This document shows, in pieces, positions 25,551 to 34,574 of a stretch of DNA of 64,000 nt (position 1 is its first letter; each line of letters starts with the position of its first letter). The DNA is from DATAOG01 sp963753685. Its GTDB lineage: Bacteria; Pseudomonadota; Alphaproteobacteria; Geminicoccales; Geminicoccaceae. Under the pieces are notes generated by a model that was not told the DNA's origin, made no database searches, and was given only the letters and a program-made list of their open reading frames with translations. Location of the stretch: assembly GCA_963753685.1 (NCBI GenBank), contig CAVWDE010000005.1:248001-312000 (forward strand). The letters are read 5' to 3'. Made by a program: the position numbers and the translations under genes.

Positions 25551-27729
25551 TCACTCGCCAAAAAAACTCAGCGGGGACATTTCTGAGCTCGCCTCCGTCG
25601 CTTGTGCCGCAAGCTGTTCTAGGTCGTGACGCGTGTCGTCGGGCAGCCACTTTTGGCGGCGGGCAGTTCGTGCCGGTGAGCCGCGCGGCGAGGCCTGGGG
25701 CATACTTTTCAGCTTGGTCGATCTTAGCGCGAATAGCGAGGCCGCGGATCCGGGCGTCAGAAACCTCGTGGCCACAGGCGAGGTCACCGAGGTACGCGGC
25801 GAGCTTGCGGTTGTAGATTTGTTTGTTCCACTTGGACAGGGGCCAAGGAAACGGCTGCGGTTGCGGATTCGTGGAACATCACGTTTGGTTGCGATCCCAA
25901 GTACAGCCACACACTCCAAGGCCATGCCGCAACCGGCGGCCAAATCGTGGTTTGCACCGCGCCCTTCAGGCGCTCGACCGCTTTTTCCCGCCGGCTAACA
26001 TCGGCAATAACCACCGATAGCTTTGCCATTATTTGGTCTGCGTCAGTCTTCTCCATCGGCTGAATGGTGCTGCCGCGCAAATCGGTCAAGTACCAATCCG
26101 CGTAGTCACTCCCAGTAAGAGCATGCCACAGCAGCGCCCCTTGCAGATCGGCCCCCCGGAGTTTCGCGCCGGTAAGGTCGGCGCCCTGGAGGTGAGCGTC
26201 TCTAAGGTCAGTGCCTTGAAGCTGAGCGCCTGCAAGGTCGGCGCCCTGGAGCTTGGCGTGCTCGAGGACGGCGCCGCGGAGATTCGCGGCCTTGAGATCG
26301 ACGCCCGAGAGGTCAGCGTTTCTGAGATCGGCGCCCTCCAGATCTGCGCCCGCGAGGTCAGCACCTTGCAGCTCGGCGTGCCTCAGGTCGGCGGCCCGGA
26401 GGTTGGCTCCGACAAGAGAGGCACCTTGGAGCATGGCGCTCCTCGGATTCTGGTCGCTATCATCGAAGGAGAAATTGGTCCAATCGAGGTCGGCGTGATC
26501 TAGGACAGCGCCCGTCAGGTTCGCGCCCCGTAGGTCGGCATTATCGAGGAAAGCCCTCGACGCGTCGGCAAACGCGAGGTTGCGATCGCTTAGCTCGACC
26601 CTCTTGACCTCATCCCATTTTCTGTCACTCCAGCCCCAGCCCTCGGGCTTCTGTGCTAGCTCCACCTCGTCCAGGTCGGCGTAGGTCCGGATACCGATGA
26701 CGTTGAGAGCGTTTATGCCCTTCGCTACCCACGTGTCGGGACCACGAGGATTGTCGCGGAATGCGCTGATCGAGGACACGACCAGGCCGACCGTCAACCA
26801 GCGCTGTGAGCTTGTCGCAGGCGCAGTTCGCGCGAGCTCGTGCCAGGCACGCGATCAAGAATGCCTCGCCGTCGATGACCTGGCGGCTTGCTGCCAGACG
26901 ACTGAGGAGGTCTGACCCTGCAGCGCGGCGCCGGGCGAGCCGGTAAGTGTGCCGGCCGAAGAGCGTCGTGAGCGCCGATCAGAAGGACCAGCCAGCTCGT
27001 GCCGAGCCAGCCGTGGGCCGGGAGGTAGCGGGCCCACAACGCGAGCAGCGTGAGCGGCACCAGCCACCAGGCAAGGAACACGGCGAGCAGGTTCTCCAGG
27101 CGCGCGAGCGGCGGGGCGTTTGTACGAGGGGCTTGCACTTGAGACGGACCAGGTTGGTGAGCAGCCAGGGGTCGGTCTTGTCGTCGAGCTGCCACGCCAT
27201 CCGGGAAAATCGCTGGCAGGGTCGCTAGCGTCCGCCACAGCCGCTGCAGGTAGAAGTGCAGGTAGCAGTAGACCGCGGTGAGGATGGTGGCGCCGACCAC
27301 GTAGAAATTGGCGATCGGGATCGGCGTGTTGATGATCGGCAGCGGCGAGCTCGCGGTGTTCAGGATCAGGGCGCCGTCGTGGGTCGTGCCGATCACCAGC
27401 CAGGAATAGACGCAGGCGGCGAGCAGTCCGATGAAGATCTTGCGCGCCTCGGCGGAGATCGCCTTGACCTGCTCCAGCGCCGGGAATTTTGCGATCTCCT
27501 CCGGCAGCTTAGCGCGCGTGAGGTCCGCGCCGGCGAGGTGCTCGGGTAGGAGCCCCTCGACCTCGGTCAGATCCCAACCTCGCAGGTCCCGGCCGCGCAG
27601 CTCCTCGGCTCGCAAGTTGCAGGCGCTGGCCGCGTCCGGTGCGAACGACGCCGGGGCTTCCTCGAGCCCTGGCGGGCCGGCGGGTTGGGACTGATCGTTC
27701 AAGGCCTGCGCATTTCGCTGGCGCGTCAA
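25551..27729 (-). pseudogene. Membrane pentapeptide-repeat protein gene broken by several frameshifts
   Basis: Fragments of one protein of about 725 aa lie in successive frames. First: N-terminal pentapeptide units (LRGRDLRGWDL, LAGADLTRAKL). Then two to four membrane helices (FIGLLAACVYSWLVIGTT, FYVVGATILTAVYCYLHFY, LAWWLVPLTLLALWARYLP), the segment VSSISAFRDNPRGPDTWVAK, a long A(D/N)LXX repeat array (26100-26560), and the C-terminal parts KWNKQIYNRKLAAYLGDLAC and RHDLEQLAAQATEA. Frame changes fall near 27190, 27115, 26967, between 26950 and 26800, near 25835 and near 25650. Most would be fixed by removing one base. The density of shifts argues for a decayed gene, though the window also has isolated indels elsewhere. 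Confidence 0.8.
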
Positions 27730-27893
27730 TTCCTAAGGTCGCGGTCAAAACCTTAGCGCGAGCGACGGGAGGCGAGAAGGTCTTTGTCCGCGCTGCGCCC
27801 GATCCGGCCTGCCGGGTCGCGATCGGGCTCGAGCCCGTAGCCGTCTATCCCGTACATGCGTACAGCGCCCCTACCTCAATTTAAGGAGCCGTG

Positions 27894-29711
27894 ATGCGCA
27901 TTTTGGTGTTGTCCAGCGCCTACAACAGTCTGACCCAGCAGGCCCATGTCGAGCTCGCGGCGCAAGGCCATGTCGTGGCGGTCGCGAGCGGCATGCGGGT
28001 TGTGGGGATGCGGGCGGCGGTCGGGCGGTTCCGGCCTGATCTGATCCTCTGCCCGATGCTGAGCCAGGTGATCCCGCGGGATATCTGGGAGCGGCATCCG
28101 TGCCTGATCCTGCACCCCGGCATCGTCGGCGACCGCGGCGGCCATTCGCTCGACCGGGCGATTCTCGACCAGGAAGCCGAGTGGGGGGTGACCGTGGTGC
28201 AGGCGGCCGAGCAGGTGGATTCGGGGGCGATCTGGGCGAGCTGGCGCTGTAAGCTGCGCGCGGCCAGCAAGAGCAGCCTCTATCGGGACGAGATCACGGC
28301 GGCCGCGATGCGGGCGATGATGGTCGCGGTCCAGCGCTTCGAGAACGGCCTGTTCGTGCCGGCGCCGTTGGACTATTCGCGGCCGGGGGTGCGGGGGCGC
28401 TATCGGCCGCTGCTGCGGCCCGAGGAGCGCGGGATCGACTGGTCGGCCGACCCTGTGGCGACGATTGTCCGAAAAATCCGGTCGGCCGATGGCTGTCCCG
28501 GGGTCCTGGACGAGATCCTGGGCGAGCCGGTTTTTCTGTACGGCGCCCATGAGGAGGGTGGCCTCGTCGGCCGGCCCGGCGAGGTGATCGCCAAGCGCCA
28601 TGGCGCGATCTGTCGTGCGGCCGTCGATGGCGCGGTCTGGATCTCGCATCTGAAGCGCGCGGGCGGCGCCGCGGGCGAGCACTTCAAGCTGCCGGCCGCC
28701 CTGGTTCTGGGCGAGCGGCTGGCGGGCGTGCCTGAGGTGGCACTGCCGGTCGAGGCCGTGAGCGCGTGCCGGACCTACCGCGACATCTGGTACGAGGAGC
28801 GGAACGAGGTCGGCTACGTCAACTTCCGCTTCTACAACGGCGCCATGGGCACGGACCATTGCGAGCGGCTGGCCGCGGCCGTGCGCCATGCCCGCGGGCG
28901 GCCGACCAAGGTGATCGTGCTCTCAGGCGGGCGCGACTTCTTCTCGAACGGCATCCATCTCAACCTGACCGAGGCCGCGGCCGATCCGGCTGCCGAATCA
29001 TGGCGCAACATCAATGCGATGAACGATCTGGTGCATGCGATCCTGACCACGACCGATCGCCTCACGATCGCGGCGCTCTACGGCAGCGCCGGGGCCGGCG
29101 GGGTCATGCTGGCCTTGGCCGCGGACCGGGTGCTGGCGCGCGACGGCATCGTGCTCAATCCCCATTACAAGGGCATGGGCGGGCTCTACGGCTCGGAGTA
29201 CTGGACCTACTCGTTGCCGAAGCGGGTCGGGCCGGAGAAAGCCCTGGAGCTGACCGAGCGGTGCAGGGCGATCAGCATGCACCAGGCGCAGGCGATCGGC
29301 CTGATCGACGACGTGATCCTTGAGGATCATCTGGGTGAGAGCTCCTTTGGCCGGTTCCGCGAGCAGATCGTGCGGATCGCGGAGGGCCTCGCAGGGAGCC
29401 CCCGCTACGCCGGCTGGCTCGCGCGCAAGCAGGCGACGCGGGCGCGGGACGAGCGGTGCAAGCCTTTGCGGCAGTATCGAGCGGACGAGCTCGAGGAGAT
29501 GAGCAAGAACTTCTGGGGCGCGGATCGCAGCTATCACCTGGCCAGGGCGGCTTTCGTCCGCAAGCAGCCCCGCCGGGGCGAAATGAGATGGCCCGGGGCG
29601 CACGCGATCCTCGGTGGCCATAGGCACGGTGGACAAGAAAGACGTGCCACGGGGCCCCGGGCTCATGCGCGGTCCTGGTCCCTGGGCCGAACCGGGCGCC
29701 GCGCCGCGTAG
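27894..29711 (+). CDS. hypX: HypX/HoxX, CO-forming factor for [NiFe]-hydrogenase maturation
   Basis: About 605 aa; ATG 27894 has AAGGAG 5 nt upstream. The N-terminal half is a formyltransferase-like domain (LSSAYNSLTQQAHVELAAQG, LHPGIVGDRGGHSLDRAI). The C-terminal half is crotonase-like (GTDHCERLAAAVRHARGR, LSGGRDFFSNGIHLNLTE, ALYGSAGAGGVMLALAADRV, HYKGMGGLYGSEYWTYSLPK). In characterised HypX the formyl group of N10-formyl-tetrahydrofolate passes to CoA and is decarbonylated to CO for the hydrogenase active site under oxygen. The last 30 or so residues are arginine-rich and atypical. No hydrogenase gene is in the window. Confidence 0.88.
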   Translation: MRILVLSSAYNSLTQQAHVELAAQGHVVAVASGMRVVGMRAAVGRFRPDLILCPMLSQVIPRDIWERHPCLILHPGIVGDRGGHSLDRAILDQEAEWGVTVVQAAEQVDSGAIWASWRCKLRAASKSSLYRDEITAAAMRAMMVAVQRFENGLFVPAPLDYSRPGVRGRYRPLLRPEERGIDWSADPVATIVRKIRSADGCPGVLDEILGEPVFLYGAHEEGGLVGRPGEVIAKRHGAICRAAVDGAVWISHLKRAGGAAGEHFKLPAALVLGERLAGVPEVALPVEAVSACRTYRDIWYEERNEVGYVNFRFYNGAMGTDHCERLAAAVRHARGRPTKVIVLSGGRDFFSNGIHLNLTEAAADPAAESWRNINAMNDLVHAILTTTDRLTIAALYGSAGAGGVMLALAADRVLARDGIVLNPHYKGMGGLYGSEYWTYSLPKRVGPEKALELTERCRAISMHQAQAIGLIDDVILEDHLGESSFGRFREQIVRIAEGLAGSPRYAGWLARKQATRARDERCKPLRQYRADELEEMSKNFWGADRSYHLARAAFVRKQPRRGEMRWPGAHAILGGHRHGGQERRATGPRAHARSWSLGRTGRRAA

Positions 29712-29953
29712 CAGGCGCCGGCGGTAGGGCGCAGGCGCACGGACCGGGCCGCCGCTCCAGACCCTCCGAACTCATGAGCGGCGGCTCCTCTATCGGGCAA
29801 GACGCCGAGCCGCGAGGGCTCGTGAACACAACCCGCAGGTCAGGGCGGCCGGAGGGCGTGTCCAGACATCTATTCGGTGGTGCCGGGCTGGGTCGCCAGC
29901 TCCCGGTTCCCGCGTTCGACGTTGGGTTCTGATGGCCGGGGTCAATCCGCCGG

Positions 29954-30126
29954 GCTAAGCTGTGCCAGAAGAGCGGACGCACGGGAGGTGTCGAATGGGC
30001 AGCTCGGAGCAACCGGTGAGCGCGTGTCTGATCATCATCGGCAACGAGATTCTCTCGGGGCGGACGGTCGATGCCAATCTGCCGTATATCGCGCTGAAAC
30101 TCGGAGAAATCGGGGTGCGGATGAGG
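29954..30126 (+). repeat. Direct repeat copy 1: duplicated 5' end of the cinA-like gene
   Basis: About 170 bp closely matching 30918-31086 (well above 85 percent by eye; in the coding part only a few third-position differences). It includes the ribosome-binding site and the first 43 or so codons of the cinA-like gene. Homology stops sharply after CGGATG at 30125, where unrelated sequence leading into vapBC begins. Confidence 0.9.
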
Positions 30127-30174
30127 TCTTCGTTGGCCCTTGATGGACGTTGCCTCCTTCCGAGGGCGGCTTGA
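29995..30174 (+). pseudogene. Truncated copy of the cinA-like gene
   Basis: ATG 29995 opens MGSSEQPVSACLIIIGNEIL and continues identically with the intact protein up to GEIGVRM, then runs into 16 unrelated codons and a stop at 30174. Only the first part of the molybdopterin-binding domain remains, so no function is expected. The ribosome-binding site GGGAGG is kept, so a short peptide may still be made. Confidence 0.85.
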
Positions 30175-30209
30175 CATATTGCCATCCAGTTCATATGGTT
30201 TGCCATATG
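30171..30209 (+). promoter_or_regulatory. vapBC promoter and overlapping operator palindrome
   Basis: TTGACA (30171-30176), a 17-bp spacer and TATGGT (30194-30199) form a strong sigma-70 promoter. A perfect palindrome, CATATGG-TTTG-CCATATG (30192-30209), covers the -10 box and ends in the vapB start codon itself. This would let the VapB dimer, or VapBC, block RNA polymerase directly. Distance from the -10 box implies a leaderless mRNA beginning at or next to the ATG. Confidence 0.8.
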
Positions 30210-30434
30210 AAGACTACGCTCAATATCGACGACACGGTCATGGCTCAGCTGAAGCGCGAGGCGGCGCGTCAGAGGCGTACGATGTCCGAGCTGGTCGAGA
30301 CGGCGCTGCGCAACCTGTTCCGATCCCAGAAGGACGTCGCGGAGCTGGCTCCGTTGCCGACGTTTCACAGCGGCGGCGCGTTCGTCGAGGTCGCGGACCG
30401 GGATGCCCTCTACCAGGCCATGGAAGGGCGCTAG
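30207..30434 (+). CDS. vapB: VapB-like ribbon-helix-helix antitoxin
   Basis: 75 aa from ATG 30207. MKTTLNIDDTVMAQLKREAA and RTMSELVETALRNLF form a CopG/Arc ribbon-helix-helix domain. The C-terminal tail (FHSGGAFVEVADRDALYQAM) should wrap the toxin. It represses its own promoter through the palindrome covering its start codon (inferred). The vapC start is 3 nt after its stop. The module lies between two copies of the 5' end of a cinA-like gene. Confidence 0.88.
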   Translation: MKTTLNIDDTVMAQLKREAARQRRTMSELVETALRNLFRSQKDVAELAPLPTFHSGGAFVEVADRDALYQAMEGR

Positions 30435-30437
30435 TGG

Positions 30438-30869
30438 GTGATCGTCGTCGACACCAACATTCTGGTCTATGCCGCGGATGCGGATTCGCCCTGGTACGCC
30501 AGGTCGCGCGACTGGCTCGAGCAGCAGCGAGGCCGGCCGGACGCGTGGTACACGACCTGGCCCATCCTGTACGAATTCATGCGGGTCACCACCCATCCGC
30601 GGGTCATGAGGCGGCCTTGGAGCGCGTCGGAGGCGTGGGCCTTTGTCGCCGCCCTGCTCGGCTCGCCGGGGCTGGGCGTGCTGGTCCCGACAGAGCGGCA
30701 CGCGGATGTCGCCCTGCAGGTGATCACGGAGCTTCCCTGGCTGGCCGGCAATCTGCTCCACGATGCGCACACGGCCATCCTCATGCGCGAGCATGGGATA
30801 CGCCAGATCTGCACGCGGGATACGGACTTCCACCGTTTCGCCTTTCTCAAGGTCGTCGAGCCGCTTTGA
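30438..30869 (+). CDS. vapC: VapC-like PIN-domain RNase toxin
   Basis: 143 aa, GTG start. The PIN-domain acidic residues are present: VVDTNILVYAA, the glutamate in LYEFMRVTTHP, the aspartate in LLHDAHTAILMREHG, and CTRDTDFHRF. VapC toxins cut specific tRNAs or rRNA using magnesium. It is translated right after vapB and is presumably neutralised by it. Length and spacing are normal for a functional pair. Confidence 0.9.
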   Translation: MIVVDTNILVYAADADSPWYARSRDWLEQQRGRPDAWYTTWPILYEFMRVTTHPRVMRRPWSASEAWAFVAALLGSPGLGVLVPTERHADVALQVITELPWLAGNLLHDAHTAILMREHGIRQICTRDTDFHRFAFLKVVEPL

Positions 30870-30917
30870 GTTGCAGCGAACGTTCTTGCGGGTCAACTTC
30901 ACCGTCGGCGCTGGGTT

Positions 30918-31086
30918 GAAAGCTTCGCCGGAAGAGCGGTCGCATGGGAGGGGGCGATGAGCGGGTCTGAGCAACCGGTGAGCGCGTGTCTGATCATCAT
31001 CGGCAACGAGATCCTCTCGGGGCGGACGGTCGATGCCAATCTGCCGTATATCGCGCTGAAGCTCGGAGAAATCGGGGTGCGGATGC
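30918..31086 (+). repeat. Direct repeat copy 2, at the intact cinA-like gene
   Basis: Counterpart of 29954-30126. It covers the ribosome-binding region and first 43 or so codons of the intact gene. The two copies bracket about 790 bp that contains only vapBC and its promoter. Confidence 0.9.
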
Positions 31087-31754
31087 GGGAGGTGCGGGTG
31101 GTGGCCGACGACGAGGCGGCGATCGTCGAGGCGGTCAATGTCTGTCGCGCCCGGTATACTTATGTCTTCACGACCGGGGGGATCGGGCCGACCCATGATG
31201 ATATCACCGCGGCGTCGGTCGCGAAGGCGTTCGGGTTGCGCTATGGGCGGCATCCGGAGGCCGAGCGGCGGCTGCTCGCGTACTATCCGCCCGAGCGGGT
31301 CAATCCCGCGCGCATGAAGATGGCCGACACGCCGGAGGGGGCGGAGTTGATCGACAATCCGGTGAGCGTGGCGCCGGGGTTCCGGGTCGAGAACGTGCAC
31401 GTGCTGCCGGGGGTGCCGAAGATCATGCAGGCGATGTTCGATGGCCTGCTGCCGACGCTCAAAGGTGGCGAAAAAGTGCGCTCGCGGGCGATCACCGTGT
31501 TCGCGCCCGAGGGCGATGTCGCCAATGCCGGGCTGGGCGACATTCAGGCACGGTTTTCCGGGATCGAGATCGGCAGCTATCCGTTCTGGCGGCCGGAGGG
31601 GCCGGGGACGACGATCGTGTTCCGGGGCACCGATCAGGGCGCGATCGATCAGGCGGCGGCGGCGCTGCTCGGCCTTGCCGCGGGGCTCGGGGCGCAGACC
31701 AAGGAAGATCCGAGCCGCGAGGAGCCGGCCGGCGGGAGCGCGAGCGCGACCTAG
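30957..31754 (+). CDS. CinA-like competence/damage-inducible molybdopterin-binding-fold protein
   Basis: 265 aa. The N-terminal MoCF/MogA-type domain has IIIGNEILSGRTVDANLPYI, FTTGGIGPTHDDIT and ENVHVLPGVPKIMQAM, all characteristic of the CinA N-terminal domain. The C-terminal amidohydrolase (PncC) domain of long CinA is absent, as in many alphaproteobacterial stand-alone versions. The biochemical role of the short form is not settled; nucleotide pyrophosphatase activity has been reported for the family. A truncated copy lies 960 bp upstream. Confidence 0.85.
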   Translation: MSGSEQPVSACLIIIGNEILSGRTVDANLPYIALKLGEIGVRMREVRVVADDEAAIVEAVNVCRARYTYVFTTGGIGPTHDDITAASVAKAFGLRYGRHPEAERRLLAYYPPERVNPARMKMADTPEGAELIDNPVSVAPGFRVENVHVLPGVPKIMQAMFDGLLPTLKGGEKVRSRAITVFAPEGDVANAGLGDIQARFSGIEIGSYPFWRPEGPGTTIVFRGTDQGAIDQAAAALLGLAAGLGAQTKEDPSREEPAGGSASAT

Positions 31755-31771
31755 GCGCAGAACGGCCGCGC

Positions 31772-32257
31772 TCAGCCGCCGCTGACCAGCCGCCACTGGC
31801 CGTCGGGCTGGCGGCAGGCGGTGCCGTAGACCTCCTGGACCTGGCCGCCGATCGCCGCCTGCTGCTGGAATTCGCGGCAGTACTCGCCGCTCGTGCTCTC
31901 GTAGGTGTGGGTCGGCGTGATGGTGCCGGAGTGGCCGCTGTCGGGGTTCTGCCAGGTGGTTTCGGTGCCAGAGGGGGCGTATTCGAGGGCGTGGTACTCG
32001 GCGCTCGAGGCGTACAGCTTGTCGGTGCGATCCATCGACTTGCCGACCTCGCTGCCGAGCAGGCCGCCCAGGAGGGTGCCCGCGGCGGCGGCCGCGAGCT
32101 GGCCGGGGCCGTGGCCGAACTGGGCGCCGAGCAGGCCGCCGCCGGCGGCGCCGGCGAGGCCGCCCACGGTCTGTTTCGGGCCGTAGCCGCTGTCGGCGCA
32201 GCCGGCGAGCGCGAGTGCCATCAGCGCGGCGAGTGCGGGACGGGGTAGCCTGGACAT
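31772..32257 (-). CDS. Glycine-zipper outer-membrane lipoprotein, 17-kDa antigen type
   Basis: 161 aa from ATG 32257 with GGAGGA 7 nt upstream. Lipobox LALAGC places a lipidated cysteine near residue 19. Then come glycine-zipper segments (VGGLAGAAGGGLLGAQFGHG, AAAAAGTLLGGLLGSEVGKS) and the C-terminal YCREFQQQAAIGGQVQEVYG with TACRQPDGQWRLV, as in Rickettsia 17-kDa antigen-type proteins. Probably outer-membrane-associated and structural. Converges with the cinA-like gene. Confidence 0.88.
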   Translation of the reverse strand: MSRLPRPALAALMALALAGCADSGYGPKQTVGGLAGAAGGGLLGAQFGHGPGQLAAAAAGTLLGGLLGSEVGKSMDRTDKLYASSAEYHALEYAPSGTETTWQNPDSGHSGTITPTHTYESTSGEYCREFQQQAAIGGQVQEVYGTACRQPDGQWRLVSGG

Positions 32258-32382
32258 CTCGGGTCCTCCAGGGGGGCGCCGGTTTCGAGGGCGCCAGCCC
32301 CATGGCAAACCCTAGTCTTTTGGTGTTGTCCGGGGCCTGAACCGGTCGTTCAGCTGCGGTTCATCTGGCGGGCGCAGGCCGG

Positions 32383-33762
32383 TCAGGAAGCGGCTGCGGC
32401 GGGCAGATCGAGGCGCACGCGCAGGCCGCCCGAGGGCGCTGTATCGAGGGCGAGGCGGCCGCCATAGAGGAGGGCGATGTCGGCCACGATCGCAAGGCCG
32501 AGGCCGGAGCCCGGCACCTGCTCGTCGAGGCGGCGGCCGCGCTCGAGCACCAGGGCGCGGCGCTCGGGGGGCAGGCCGGGGCCGTCGTCGTCGATCGTCA
32601 CCAGGAGGCGGCCGGCCGCGCGCTCGGCCTCGACCCGGACGGCGTGCGCGGCCCATTTGCAGGCGTTGTCGAGCAGGTTGCCGAGCATCTCCTCGAGGTC
32701 CTGGCGGGCGCCGCGGAAGGCGAGGTTTGGCGGGCAGGCGACCGCGATCGCGAGCGTCTCCCGGCCATGCCGGTCGGCGTGGATGCGCTCGAGCGTGCGG
32801 GCGAGGTCGGTCAGCACCAGCAGGACGTCGGTGCGGGCGCCCAGGACCTGGCCGGTCGCCATGGCGCGGGCGCGCGCCAGGTGGTGGTCGACCAGGCGGC
32901 GCATCTGGGCCACCTGGCGGCCGACCAGGGCCGCGAGTGCGCCGTCGCTGCGCTCGGCCTCGTTGTGCAGGACCGCGAGCGGCGTCTTGAGGCCGTGGGC
33001 GAGGTTGCCGACGTGGGTGCGGGCGCGCTCGATCAGCGCCTCGCCGTATTCGAGGAGCGCGTTCAGCTCCTGCGCCAAGGGCTGCAGCTCGCTCGGCAGG
33101 CGGCCCTCGAGCCGGCGCGCGCGGCCGGCGCGGATCGCGGCGAGGCCGGCCTCGATCCGGCGCAAGGGGGCGAGCGCGATCCGGACCTGGATGAGGAGCG
33201 CGCCGAGCAGGCCGAGGAACAGGCCGCCCAGCGCCAGCGCCAGCAGGCGATCGAAGCGCTGCCGCTGGGCGCGGATCTCGGCGCGGTCGCCGGCGACCGC
33301 GAACAGCAGAGGCGCCTTGGCATCGGGCAGGGTGATCGCGCGCACCAGGAGCCGGAGCGACTGGCCCTCGGGGCCGGTGATGTCGCCGGTCCAGGGGCCG
33401 GTCCCGGGGCTGGGGTTGGAAGCCTGATCGCTGAGCGCGGGCGGCAGGGCCAGGGTCTGGTCCCAGAGCGAGCTCGAGCGCTCGAGCGGATGGTCGGGGG
33501 TGCCGATCTGCCAGTACCAGCCGGAGAGCGGCTGGGTGAAGCGCGGCTCGCCGAGCTGCGCGCGCAGCTGAAGCTTGCCGTCGGGGCCGAGCTCGCTGCC
33601 GGCGACCAGGCCCTCGAGCAGCACGCCGAGCCTGGCATCGAAGGTGCTCTCGACGGTGTCGCCGACCAGCGCGGACAGGAGAAATCCGGCGCCGCTCAGG
33701 ACCAGCGCGCACCAGACCGCAGCGCTCGCGATCAGATGAAAGGCGAGCGAGCTGCGGCGCAT
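32383..33762 (-). CDS. PhoQ-like sensor histidine kinase
   Basis: 459 aa from ATG 33762. TM1 at about 10-32, periplasmic domain of about 130 residues (WYWQIGTPDHPLERSSSLWD), TM2 (LLALALGGLFLGLLGALLIQ), HAMP, then a HisKA region with the phosphohistidine in NLAHGLKTPLAVLHNEAERS and an HATPase with LGNLLDNACKWA, IDDDGPGLPP and VPGSGLGLAIV. The HGLKTPL box is that of the PhoQ/PmrB-like group. It is 29 bp downstream of its response regulator. Stimulus cannot be read from sequence. Confidence 0.9.
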   Translation of the reverse strand: MRRSSLAFHLIASAAVWCALVLSGAGFLLSALVGDTVESTFDARLGVLLEGLVAGSELGPDGKLQLRAQLGEPRFTQPLSGWYWQIGTPDHPLERSSSLWDQTLALPPALSDQASNPSPGTGPWTGDITGPEGQSLRLLVRAITLPDAKAPLLFAVAGDRAEIRAQRQRFDRLLALALGGLFLGLLGALLIQVRIALAPLRRIEAGLAAIRAGRARRLEGRLPSELQPLAQELNALLEYGEALIERARTHVGNLAHGLKTPLAVLHNEAERSDGALAALVGRQVAQMRRLVDHHLARARAMATGQVLGARTDVLLVLTDLARTLERIHADRHGRETLAIAVACPPNLAFRGARQDLEEMLGNLLDNACKWAAHAVRVEAERAAGRLLVTIDDDGPGLPPERRALVLERGRRLDEQVPGSGLGLAIVADIALLYGGRLALDTAPSGGLRVRLDLPAAAAS

Positions 33763-33791
33763 GTTGTCCGAACTCAGGCGGTGGCCCGGGC

Positions 33792-34455
33792 TCAGCCGGG
33801 CGCCTGCACCCGGTAGCCGAGGCCGCGCACGGTCTGGATCACCTCGACCCCGAGCTTCTTGCGCAGGCGGCCGATGAACACCTCGATGATGTTGGAATCG
33901 CGATCGAAATCCTGATCGTACAGGTGCTCGGTGAGCTCGGTGCGCGAGACCACCTTGTCCTGGTGATGCATCAGATAGGCGAGCAGGCGGTACTCCTGGG
34001 CGGTGAGCTTGACCGGCCGGCCCTCGACCGTGACCCGGGCGCTGCGGGTGTCGAGCAGGACCGGCCCGCAGGCGAGCTCGGCCGAAGCGTGCCCGGCCGC
34101 GCGCCGCACCAGCGCCCTGAGGCGGGCCAGCACCTCGGCCATGTGGAAGGGCTTGGCCACATAGTCGTCGGCGCCGGCATCGAAGCCCGGCGACCTTTTC
34201 GCTCCAGCGATCGCGCGCGGTCAGGATCAGGACCGGCATCCGTCGCCCGGCCGCCCGCCAGCGCTCGAGCACGGTGATGCCATCGACCACCGGCAGCCCG
34301 AGATCGAGCACGACCGCATCATAGGGCTCGCTCAGCCCGAGATAGTGGCCCTCCTCGCCATCCGCGGCCAAGTCGACCGCATAGCCCGCCTCGGCCAGAC
34401 ACTCCTTGAGCTGCCTGGCGAGATCCCGATCATCCTCGACCACCAGCACCCGCAT
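33792..34455 (-). CDS. OmpR/PhoP-family response regulator, frameshifted
   Basis: Corrected length 220 aa from ATG 34455. Receiver: VLVVEDDRDLARQL, phosphoacceptor in VVLDLGLPVVDG, then VLILTARD. The frame then breaks: one extra base in the CCC run at 34186-34188 shifts it. Removing it restores FDAGADDYVAKPFHMAEVL, followed by the winged-helix output (KLTAQEYRLLAYLMHH, SNIIEVFIGRLRKKLG, VRGLGYRV). All functional motifs survive apart from the indel, so a sequence error is likely. Partner of the adjacent kinase. Confidence 0.88.
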
Positions 34456-34574
34456 GTTTTTCCCACCTGCCGCGCGCCAACCGGGCTGCGCCGGACTTCT
34501 CCGACGCCATGCCCGCGAGCCAAGCACCGCCAAGCTTAACCGTTTCTGAACCGGGGTCGGAGAGCAGTCTGACG

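Noticed and set aside
24925..25650. A 241-codon minus-strand frame through the tandem repeat
   Set aside because: Its first part is the out-of-frame C-terminus of the pentapeptide gene and the rest has no family or start signal.
29272..30177. 301-codon minus-strand frame over the end of hypX and the repeat
   Set aside because: Lies opposite hypX and the duplicated cinA-like segment, proline/arginine-rich, no domain.
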